From: Streptococcus sp.
GTDB lineage: Bacteria > Bacillota > Bacilli > Lactobacillales > Streptococcaceae
Direction: 5' to 3'
Assembly (NCBI RefSeq): GCF_030825805.1
Contig: NZ_JAPJPF010000022.1
Coordinates: forward strand, 1-30,471
Length of the DNA stretch: 30,471 nt
Positions 24,836-30,471 of the stretch are shown one piece after another. Position 1 is the stretch's first letter. Each line of letters starts with the position of its first letter. A program made the position numbers and the translations under genes. Under the pieces are notes generated by a model. That model was given only the letters and a program-made list of their open reading frames with translations, did not search any database and was not told where the DNA came from.

Positions 24836-26000
24836 GTTCTTTCATAAACTCCTTCAACCGACTCATCGCTTCTTGGATCACTTCCATACTTGCTGCATAG
24901 GACAAGCGCACATAGCCTTCTCCATATGGGCCAAAAGCCATTCCTGGGATAAAGGCAACAGCCTTTTCTTGGGCTAGGAGCTTCAAAAAATCGAAGGAAT
25001 TTTGAAGATATCCTTGTGGGATCTTAGCAAAAATATAGAAGGCCCCGTCCGGGCGGATAATATCAAAGCCCATGGCAGACATTTCTTTGATGATATAATC
25101 TCGACGCTCTATGTATTCCCGTTTCATCGGCTCTGCGTCGTCTTTACCAACCGTTAAGGCTTCAATGGCTGCATACTGGTTCATGGTCCCCGCTGCAGTC
25201 ACCAAGTACTGATGACTCTTGATTAATTGAGCTGTCAATGGAGCCGGCGCAAAGATAAAACCGAGTCTCCAGCCTGTCATAGCATGAGACTTAGATAAAC
25301 CATTGATAATAATGGCTTGGTCCCGTAGATAGGATCCTAAGGAAACGTGAGGCTGACCTGTATAGGTTAGCTCTGAATAAACTTCGTCACAAACGACAAA
25401 GACTTCATATTTCTTCAAGACTCTAGCCAACTCCTGCATCTGCTCCTTAGAGTAGGTGACACCTGTCGGATTAGCTGGGTAGTTGAGAATAACCGCCTTG
25501 ACGCGATCCCCTTGCTCTTCTAAGGCCTTTTCTAAAGCCTCTGGGCTGAGGATAAAGCGATTGTCTGTCGTATCGATTTCGACGACACTAGCCCCCATCA
25601 GTTTAATAATAGGTTCGTAACCAGGATAAGCAGGTGCTGGTAAGAGCACCACATTTCCCGGTTCCAATATAGCCGTCAAGGTCGCAGAAAGGGCCTCCGT
25701 TGCCCCAATGGTGACCAAAATTTCATCCTCTGGTCGATACTGTAGGTTATATTTTTCAGCTACAAACTGGCTAGCAGCCTCTCGTAGAGCTAATAAGCCA
25801 CTCATACCCGTATAATGACTTTTATTAGCGTCAATAGCTGCTTTTGCCGCTTCCTTTACATGGTCTGGTGTCGTAAAATCCGGCTCACCAAAAGTCAATC
25901 GTAAGACACCTGGAATAGAAGAAATGGCTTGGTCAAACTGACGAATCAAGGAAATCTCGATTCGATTCAAATTTTGATTAAACCGTTTTGTTAAATCCAT
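24819..26000 (-). CDS. PLP-dependent aminotransferase, aromatic amino acid type (AraT/PatA-like)
   Basis: The 393-aa product is a class I/II fold-type I aminotransferase. FGEPDF near the N-terminus, NYPANPTG, DEVYSELTY and the PLP-lysine segment GLSKSHAMTGWRLGF are all present. Streptococcal relatives are annotated as aromatic aminotransferases (araT), but substrate cannot be read from the sequence. The start ATG 26000 (MDLTKRFNQ) follows GGAGGTGGCT, while the longer frame to 26075 runs across the promoter. A promoter with TTGCGA-N17-TATAAT lies upstream. Confidence 0.9.
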   Translation of the reverse strand: MDLTKRFNQNLNRIEISLIRQFDQAISSIPGVLRLTFGEPDFTTPDHVKEAAKAAIDANKSHYTGMSGLLALREAASQFVAEKYNLQYRPEDEILVTIGATEALSATLTAILEPGNVVLLPAPAYPGYEPIIKLMGASVVEIDTTDNRFILSPEALEKALEEQGDRVKAVILNYPANPTGVTYSKEQMQELARVLKKYEVFVVCDEVYSELTYTGQPHVSLGSYLRDQAIIINGLSKSHAMTGWRLGFIFAPAPLTAQLIKSHQYLVTAAGTMNQYAAIEALTVGKDDAEPMKREYIERRDYIIKEMSAMGFDIIRPDGAFYIFAKIPQGYLQNSFDFLKLLAQEKAVAFIPGMAFGPYGEGYVRLSYAASMEVIQEAMSRLKEFMKEHAGEH

Positions 26001-26028
26001 AGCCACCTCCAAAAAAAGTTCTATCACC

Positions 26029-26057
26029 ATTATACTATAAATAGAAAACCATCGCAA
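26029..26057 (-). promoter_or_regulatory. Promoter of the aminotransferase-recO-plsX-acpP operon
   Basis: On the minus strand, -35 TTGCGA (26057-26052), a 17-bp spacer and -10 TATAAT (26034-26029) lie about 30 nt before the ATG. It follows the sortase gene terminator. Confidence 0.7.
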
Positions 26058-26112
26058 AAAAGGGGCTAGTCCCAACTAAAATGATACAATAATGACCTTT
26101 CTCATCAAAATT

Positions 26113-26142
26113 AAAAAAAGGACTTAGCACATGCTAAATCCT
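26113..26142 (-). terminator. Terminator after the sortase gene
   Basis: A 10-bp stem (26119-26128 with 26133-26142) with one G-U pair and a 4-nt loop is followed by six T's on the minus strand. Confidence 0.85.
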
Positions 26143-26171
26143 CTCATTGAATAAATTCTACCAAATCTTTT

Positions 26172-27038
26172 TTATTCTTGACCACGTGTTGCCACATAAT
26201 TCAACTGGTCACCATGTTTCGCCAAGAAATCTTTCATTTCTGAATCTGGAATTTGACGAAGGTAGAGATTGGAACGGATCGTTTCATCTTCTTCACGACA
26301 AGTAGACAAGACTAGGTATTTATCAGAAGCTTTGATTTTGATATTTGGATTCTTTGTCCGCGCTCCTTCATAGTTATGCTTCAATTGGGTAGTGAAATCT
26401 TCATCATCCTTAAAGCTTGTACGGTAGAAAGCAGTCGTTTCAGGAACAATGACCAAGCACATTGCTTCATAATAATACTTACGCTCAGGTGTTTCAATAA
26501 CTACATAAGGGTGTTGGTCAAAGTACTCTTGGTTATCATAGAAGTTAACATCGTTAAACATCCGATGATCTGCAACCTTGCTCCCACGAGCATGACCGAA
26601 TAACCATGTCAACCGATCACTAAAATCTTTTTTGTTATCCGTATCCATAAAGACCGTACCTAAATACGGTTGATAGCCACCATCAAAAGTTTTATCTAAG
26701 TAAGTAGCATTATCACCTGTTTGAACTACTGGCTCATCTAACTCCGTACCAGGAGCATAAACATAGGCAATCGTCTCTGGATTAACTGCAGTAAATTGAG
26801 CAAAACGATTTGCTAGGTAATCTTTCTCCTCTTGACTAGGGGTATATTTTACCTCTTGTTTAGAACTAGTCGAACCACTTGTCGATTTCGCAGTTTCCTG
26901 ATGTGTCGATGTGGATTTTTGTTTACCAAATGGATTGAAGAAAATAAACCCAAGAACAAGTGCTACAACGGCTACTAAGGCAAAGAGAATTCCCAATCCT
27001 TTTCCTTTTGAAGTCGTCTGTTTCTCTGCTCGTTTCAT
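26172..27038 (-). CDS. Class B-type sortase
   Basis: The 288-aa product has one N-terminal membrane anchor (LGILFALVAVVALVLGFIFF, residues about 15-34), then a Ser/Thr-rich linker and a sortase domain. TYLDKTFDGGYQPYLGTVFMD and LFGHARG carry the class B pattern with the catalytic His. VLSTCREED supplies the catalytic Cys, and RSNLYLRQI probably the Arg. The spacing between His and Cys, with long helix-forming segments, fits SrtB-like enzymes. The start ATG 27038 follows AGGAGAG. It sits directly downstream of the secreted LPKTS-ending protein, with a terminator in between. Its substrate is unknown: a pilin or haem protein operon is not visible nearby. Confidence 0.85.
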   Translation of the reverse strand: MKRAEKQTTSKGKGLGILFALVAVVALVLGFIFFNPFGKQKSTSTHQETAKSTSGSTSSKQEVKYTPSQEEKDYLANRFAQFTAVNPETIAYVYAPGTELDEPVVQTGDNATYLDKTFDGGYQPYLGTVFMDTDNKKDFSDRLTWLFGHARGSKVADHRMFNDVNFYDNQEYFDQHPYVVIETPERKYYYEAMCLVIVPETTAFYRTSFKDDEDFTTQLKHNYEGARTKNPNIKIKASDKYLVLSTCREEDETIRSNLYLRQIPDSEMKDFLAKHGDQLNYVATRGQE

Positions 27039-27073
27039 AAATTAGAACTCTCCTAAGTATTCAATTTTTTCTA

Positions 27074-27109
27074 AAAAATACACTGAGCCCAAGGACCCAG
27101 TGTATTTTT
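27074..27109 (-). terminator. Terminator between the secreted 130-aa gene and the sortase gene
   Basis: A 12-bp perfect stem AAAAATACACTG / CAGTGTATTTTT (27074-27085, 27098-27109) is followed by further T's on the minus strand. The sortase gene may be reached by read-through, since I see no strong promoter between them. Confidence 0.85.
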
Positions 27110-27130
27110 ATGAGCTAATTAATAATTTAA

Positions 27131-27523
27131 TTATTTAACTGCGCTTGTTTTTGGAAGAGTTTTTTGTCCTGCTGCTGCTGGAGCTTTTCCTTCTTCTTTT
27201 TTAGCTTCTTTTTTAGCTTCTTTAGCTGAACCTTCAACTACGAATTCACCTGGAATAACGTTACCATTTGCATCCTTTTTAGGTACAAGTTTTTCGCCAT
27301 TTTCGTTGAATTTAGCTTCAGTTGATTCAGCATCAACATTGTTAAGACCGTCTTTAGCTGCTTGAGTAAGACCACCTTCGTTATCAGTGAAGAATTGCTC
27401 TCCTTTAACAACTTCTTGGTTATCAAGACTTCCTGTGTGAACATGACCGTCGTTAGCGAAAACTGGTGCTGCTGCTGCAAATACTGCAAGTGCTGCTACT
27501 GATGATAATAAAACTTTTTTCAT
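27131..27523 (-). CDS. Small secreted protein with truncated LPXTG-like C-terminus
   Basis: The 130-aa product starts at ATG 27523 (MKKVLLSSVAALAVF) after AAAAAGGAG. Residues 1 to about 23 form a signal peptide ending VFA. The mature part is acidic, with DGHVHTGSLDNQEVVKGEQFF and a Lys/Glu/Ala-rich tail. It ends in QKTLPKTSAVK: the LPKTS resembles a sortase motif, but no hydrophobic segment or charged tail follows, so normal wall sorting cannot occur. An almost consensus promoter (TTGACA-N17-TATACT) suggests high expression. A class B sortase gene follows, and a 46-aa ORF upstream ends in a nearly identical peptide. The function is unknown. Confidence 0.85.
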   Translation of the reverse strand: MKKVLLSSVAALAVFAAAAPVFANDGHVHTGSLDNQEVVKGEQFFTDNEGGLTQAAKDGLNNVDAESTEAKFNENGEKLVPKKDANGNVIPGEFVVEGSAKEAKKEAKKEEGKAPAAAGQKTLPKTSAVK

Positions 27524-27578
27524 TGTTTTATCTCCTTTTTTCATTTTAAAAATATTTCGTTACTTCGTAACTATTGTA

Positions 27579-27607
27579 AGTATACTACTATATCATAGAT
27601 CTGTCAA
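27579..27607 (-). promoter_or_regulatory. Strong promoter of the 130-aa secreted protein gene
   Basis: On the minus strand, consensus -35 TTGACA (27607-27602), a 17-bp spacer and -10 TATACT (27584-27579). The short 5' leader contains the hairpin GTTAC-TTC-GTAAC on the plus strand (27559-27571; GAA loop in the RNA). Confidence 0.85.
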
Positions 27608-27656
27608 TAAATTTTTGGCTTAAATTTAAATTTTTTTTAGAAAAAGCAAACTATTT

Positions 27657-27675
27657 GATTTCCATAATGGAAATC
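27657..27675. repeat. 19-bp palindrome upstream of the strong promoter
   Basis: GATTTCCATAATGGAAATC is perfect over 9 bp on each side of one central base, about 50 bp upstream of the -35 of the 130-aa gene. The one-base centre makes an RNA hairpin unlikely and a dimeric protein site more plausible. The regulator is unknown. Confidence 0.5.
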
Positions 27676-27702
27676 CTGATTTTTTAAGGCATTTTCCTTA
27701 CT

Positions 27703-27843
27703 CTATTTGACTACACCACTCTTTGGCAAGGTCTTTTTGGGGAGACAAGGATCCAATCTATCCTCATTTTTTTGTGCTTCTTTTAGCAACTCCTCCCTCT
27801 GATTATTGATCTTACTTTCTTTTTTTAACCAGTTGAAAAACAT
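27703..27843 (-). CDS. 46-aa protein ending in an LPKSG motif
   Basis: The ATG at 27843 follows AAGAAAGGAAAAAT. The product starts MFFNWLKKESKINN, is charged and helical, and ends KKTLPKSGVVK, which aligns with the QKTLPKTSAVK end of the 130-aa protein encoded just downstream. There is no signal peptide and no membrane segment. It lies directly after the prs terminator, so its expression would need read-through or an unseen promoter. It may be a real small protein or the remnant of a larger wall-anchored relative. Confidence 0.6.
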   Translation of the reverse strand: MFFNWLKKESKINNQREELLKEAQKNEDRLDPCLPKKTLPKSGVVK

Positions 27844-27857
27844 ATTTTTCCTTTCTT

Positions 27858-27887
27858 AAAAAAGAGGCTTTCTACAACCTCTTTTTT
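27858..27887 (-). terminator. Terminator after prs
   Basis: AAAAAAGAGG / CCTCTTTTTT (27858-27867, 27878-27887) with a 10-nt loop lies 5 nt after the prs stop, with a T run on either strand. Confidence 0.85.
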
Positions 27888-27892
27888 ACATT

Positions 27893-28867
27893 TTAAGATT
27901 TTTTAGCATTTCCAATTTCAAATAGAGGAGACAGAGGACGTTTTTCATGAATGCGGATAATCGCTTCTGCTAATAGTTTTGCGATGGAAATTTGTTCAAT
28001 TTTATCGATTAAGCGCTCTTCAGGTAGGTAAATAGTGTCCAATACTACCAACTTCTTAATCGCTGATTTCTGAATATTGTCCATAGCTGGACCAGACAAT
28101 ACAGGGTGCGTACAACTTGCATAGACTTCTACTGCTCCTGCTTCAGCAAGTGCATCCGCAGCGTGGCAAATGGTTCCCGCAGTATCAATCATATCATCAA
28201 TCAGGATACAAGTTTTCCCTTCAACGTTCCCAATGATATTCATGACTTCGCTGGTGTTCATTTTATCAACACTCCGACGTTTATCAATGATGGCGATTGG
28301 TGTTTTCAAAAACTCAGCTAGCTTGCGAGCACGCGTCACACCACCGTGGTCCGGACTGACTACCACATAGTCAGAACCAATCATGCCACGACGTTCAAAG
28401 TAGTCTGCAATCAATGGAGCCCCCATCAAATGATCCACTGGAATATCAAAGAACCCTTGAATCTGAGCCGCATGCAAATCAATGGTTAAAAGGCGATCCA
28501 CACCAGCAATCTCTAACATATTGGCAACCAATTTGGATGTAATCGGCTCACGAGCACGAGCTTTACGGTCTTGACGGGCATAACCATAATAAGGCATCAC
28601 TACATTAATGGTTTGAGCACTGGCACGTTTTAAGGCGTCTACCATGATCAATATTTCCATTAAATTATCATTGACAGGAGAGCTCGTAGATTGAAGAATA
28701 TACACCTCTTTACCACGAATAGACTCCTCGATATTGACTTGGATTTCCCCATCTGAAAATTGACGTACGGTCGACTTACCAAGTGGCAATCCCATCTCCT
28801 TAGAGACACGTTCAGCCAAATCTTGGTTAGAAGATAAAGCAAACAGCATTAAATCCGAAAACGACAT
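27893..28867 (-). CDS. prs: Ribose-phosphate pyrophosphokinase (PRPP synthetase)
   Basis: This enzyme makes PRPP from ribose-5-phosphate and ATP, the substrate for PurF and for nucleotide salvage. The chosen ATG at 28867 ([14 protein letters not shown]) follows GGAGG with 5-nt spacing and gives 324 aa. A GTG at 28879 would be in frame but sits on the ribosome binding site. Class I motifs are [16 protein letters not shown], the [13 protein letters not shown] metal-binding stretch and the PRPP loop [12 protein letters not shown]. It has its own strong promoter and terminator. Confidence 0.96.
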   Translation of the reverse strand: MSFSDLMLFALSSNQDLAERVSKEMGLPLGKSTVRQFSDGEIQVNIEESIRGKEVYILQSTSSPVNDNLMEILIMVDALKRASAQTINVVMPYYGYARQDRKARAREPITSKLVANMLEIAGVDRLLTIDLHAAQIQGFFDIPVDHLMGAPLIADYFERRGMIGSDYVVVSPDHGGVTRARKLAEFLKTPIAIIDKRRSVDKMNTSEVMNIIGNVEGKTCILIDDMIDTAGTICHAADALAEAGAVEVYASCTHPVLSGPAMDNIQKSAIKKLVVLDTIYLPEERLIDKIEQISIAKLLAEAIIRIHEKRPLSPLFEIGNAKKS

Positions 28868-28895
28868 GATTTCCTCCACATAAAATTAACCACAA

Positions 28896-28909
28896 TGTAC
28901 AAATGTACA
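28896..28909. repeat. TGTACA repeat in the prs 5' leader
   Basis: TGTACAAATGTACA is a pair of TGTACA palindromes just downstream of the expected prs start point. It is a possible operator, with no known regulator assigned. Confidence 0.35.
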
Positions 28910-28925
28910 AATCTTCTCTTTACCC

Positions 28926-28954
28926 ATTGTAACGCTTTTTACATGATTTTTCAA
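28926..28954 (-). promoter_or_regulatory. prs promoter
   Basis: On the minus strand, -35 TTGAAA (28954-28949), a 17-bp spacer and -10 TACAAT (28931-28926). No CGAAC PurR-type motif is seen near it. Confidence 0.8.
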
Positions 28955-28994
28955 TCCATAATCCATCAAAAATTAAAATAGTAACTATAGTAAA

Positions 28995-29019
28995 AAACAC
29001 CCACTAAAAGTGAGTGTTT
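28995..29019 (-). terminator. Terminator after pcsB
   Basis: A 10-bp stem (28995-29004 with 29010-29019, one wobble pair) with a 5-nt loop is followed by T's on the minus strand, 8 nt after the pcsB stop. Confidence 0.85.
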
Positions 29020-29026
29020 TAATTTT

Positions 29027-30274
29027 TTAGTTTGGATAGATATAAGTAACTGATCCTTGTGCATTCACTGGGTTAAACCATCCACGGTAGTTCCCAATGC
29101 TACGGATACCTAAGTAGTTAGATTCAGATACTTGGATACTTGTACTTGACTGAACAGCTGTAACCACTGCTACGTGTCCATATCCACCGTCATTCCAACA
29201 AGCAATAGCGCCGACTTGTGGTTGGCTACCAGTACGGAATCCAGCTGCTGCAGCACTTGCAGCCCACTGCGCTCCATTCCCCCAGTAATCACCAGCCCAA
29301 GGAGCCAATACTTTAACACCCCAAGTACATTCACCTACTGGGTATGAACTTGCAGAAGAGCTGTATGTTGGACGACTAGTTGCTGCTGGTGTAGTAACTG
29401 TTTGAGTTTGAACTGCTGGTGCTGCAGCAGGAGTTGAAACAGTTGCTTGAGGTTGTGCTGCTTCAGCTGCTGGTGTTTGAGTAGCAGCTTGCACTTGTGC
29501 TTGCAAGTTAGTATTAGCAGATGCTTCTACAGCCTTACGCTGTTCTTCTTGTTGAGCACGGTATGCAGCTTCTGCAGCTGCTTTCTCAGCTGCTGCTTTC
29601 TCAGCTGCTGCTTTTTCTTCAAGCAAAGCATTCTTTTCATTTTCAGCTGTTGACTTTTCAGCCGCTAAATTCAATTGAGCGACTTTCAACTCAGCTTCCT
29701 TAGTTGCTAAAGCTTGTTCATCATCATTTAATTGTTGTTGGTTCGCAATAACAGTGTTAATGGCATCGTTGTTTTCTTTTTGCTTAGCATCGATATCTTC
29801 TTTATCACGTTTTTGCTCTTCCAACATTTTGTTATTCGCACTAGCAATCTCATTCATTGCAGAAACGCGTGAAATAGCTTCAGTCAAAGAACCAGAACTT
29901 ACAATAGCGTTAATGTAACTTGTAGCAGTTCCTGTTGTTTGAGCACTACGTGCTTGGTTCGCTAATGATTCTTGACGAGCAACAATGTTCTTAGAGAGCT
30001 CTTCAATCTCTGCAGAAAGTTTAGCAGACTCTTCATTCAAACGTTCATTTTCAGCTTTAAGAGTTTCTTGTTGTTTTTTGATTTCAGAAACTTGAGCTTG
30101 AATTTGATCAACTTGTGCTTGCGCACTTTGTTCTTTTGAACTCAAATCAGCAATCTTATTATCTTGTGCAGCAATTTTATCATCAGTAGAATCAGCTCCT
30201 ACAGAAATAACTGTACCTACTTGTGATAAAGCAACTGTAGTAAGTAAAATAGTCGTTAATAATTTTTTCTTCAT
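29027..30274 (-). CDS. pcsB: PcsB-type peptidoglycan hydrolase (cell separation)
   Basis: The 415-aa secreted protein has a signal peptide ending near VGADS and a long coiled coil (about residues 35-265, heptad-rich, with [14 protein letters not shown] near its end). It then has an Ala/Pro/Gln/Thr-rich linker and a C-terminal CHAP amidase domain (about 305-415) with [13 protein letters not shown] (catalytic Cys) and GGYGHVAVV (catalytic His). In pneumococcus PcsB is activated by FtsEX at the septum and is controlled by WalRK. An upstream WalR-like box fits that. The start ATG 30274 follows GAAGGAG. The CHAP domain is strongly similar to that encoded at 11374-12388. Confidence 0.94.
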   Translation of the reverse strand: MKKKLLTTILLTTVALSQVGTVISVGADSTDDKIAAQDNKIADLSSKEQSAQAQVDQIQAQVSEIKKQQETLKAENERLNEESAKLSAEIEELSKNIVARQESLANQARSAQTTGTATSYINAIVSSGSLTEAISRVSAMNEIASANNKMLEEQKRDKEDIDAKQKENNDAINTVIANQQQLNDDEQALATKEAELKVAQLNLAAEKSTAENEKNALLEEKAAAEKAAAEKAAAEAAYRAQQEEQRKAVEASANTNLQAQVQAATQTPAAEAAQPQATVSTPAAAPAVQTQTVTTPAATSRPTYSSSASSYPVGECTWGVKVLAPWAGDYWGNGAQWAASAAAAGFRTGSQPQVGAIACWNDGGYGHVAVVTAVQSSTSIQVSESNYLGIRSIGNYRGWFNPVNAQGSVTYIYPN

Positions 30275-30308
30275 AAAATAAAAGACTCCTTCATATAAGA
30301 CACTAACT

Positions 30309-30352
30309 AGTATAACAGAAAATGAAAGATTTTATATTACGCCTTTGTTACA
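30309..30352 (-). promoter_or_regulatory. pcsB promoter with a WalR/VicR-like box
   Basis: A -10 TATACT is at 30314-30309 on the minus strand, with no good -35. Just upstream, 30352-30336 reads TGTAAC-N5-CGTAAT, one base off the TGTAAN-N5-TGTAAN WalR pattern. A poor -35 with an adjacent direct-repeat box suggests activator-dependent transcription. Confidence 0.65.
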
Positions 30353-30382
30353 ATTTTATTTCTATTGATGTATCAAAGTAAC

Positions 30383-30409
30383 AAAAAAAGTTAGCTAGAA
30401 AGCTAACTT
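30383..30409 (-). terminator. Terminator of the tRNA-Ser transcript
   Basis: A perfect 9-bp stem AAGTTAGCT / AGCTAACTT (30388-30396, 30401-30409) with a 4-nt loop is followed by a run of T's on the minus strand, 9 nt after the tRNA 3' end. Confidence 0.85.
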
Positions 30410-30418
30410 GATTCTGTA

Positions 30419-30471
30419 CGGAGAATGGGGGATTCGAACCCCCGCGCCAGTTACCCGACCTAACGATTTAG
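30419..30471 (-). tRNA. tRNA-Ser, probably GCT anticodon (3' part)
   Basis: The minus strand shows a T arm GGGGG-TTCGAAT-CCCCC, an acceptor strand ATTCTCC with discriminator G, and a long variable arm (GTCGGGTAACTGGC), so it is a class II tRNA. The visible CTAAATCG at the edge fits the end of a GCT anticodon loop. CCA is not encoded. The 5' half lies outside the window. Confidence 0.88.

Noticed and set aside
29575..29640. Tandem DNA repeat within pcsB
   Set aside because: It encodes the repeated AAAEK units of the coiled-coil end. This is ordinary low-complexity coding sequence for PcsB proteins.
1..30471. CRISPR array or insertion sequence
   Set aside because: No regularly spaced direct repeats and no transposase-like frames were seen on either strand.

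Overview
The window looks like a chromosomal segment of a viridans-type Streptococcus (sanguinis/parasanguinis or mitis-like; genus is a firm inference, species is not). The basis is the gene set and order: a tRNA-Ser, pcsB, prs, an aromatic-type aminotransferase, recO, plsX, acpP and then a complete IMP biosynthesis (pur) cluster. Nearly all genes are on the minus strand, so transcription runs from high to low coordinates.

30471-22813: 3' part of tRNA-Ser; pcsB (cell-separation CHAP hydrolase, with a WalR/VicR-like box); prs (PRPP synthetase, which feeds the pur pathway); two genes whose products end in a truncated LPXTG-like motif (46 aa and 130 aa); a class B sortase; then an aminotransferase-recO-plsX-acpP operon with overlapping genes.

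22812-9924: a terminator, then the main pur promoter with PurR-type CGAAC sites, then purC-purL-purF-purM-purN-(124-aa unknown)-(GNAT)-purH. The purF-purM spacer holds hairpins and a duplicated purM start. Between purH and purD lies a plus-strand secreted CHAP protein gene, closely related in its CHAP domain to PcsB and split by a frameshift at an A9 tract. purD therefore has its own promoter, again with a PurR-like site.

9923-172: purD, a two-hairpin spacer, purE and purK, then about 6.5 kb of visibly AT-richer DNA, then purB. This insert carries a helicase+DUF2290 pair, a HEPN/Toprim-associated protein and a DUF4041/GIY-YIG nuclease (SNIPE-like architecture), all oriented with the pur operon. 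It is built as two tandem units. Each ends in a copy of the same 75-aa gene with a homologous spacer, and the inner unit begins with a decayed 3' end of a second purK, to whose stop codon the HEPN gene is fused. I read this as two alternative defence insertions at one purK/purB hotspot that were captured in tandem by homologous recombination.

The most interesting points are this tandem hotspot, a hairpin leader with compensatory base changes about 76 nt upstream of both purE and purB, the duplicated purM start with a 14-codon mini-ORF, the A9 frameshift in the CHAP gene, and the paired LPK[TS]-ending proteins beside the class B sortase.
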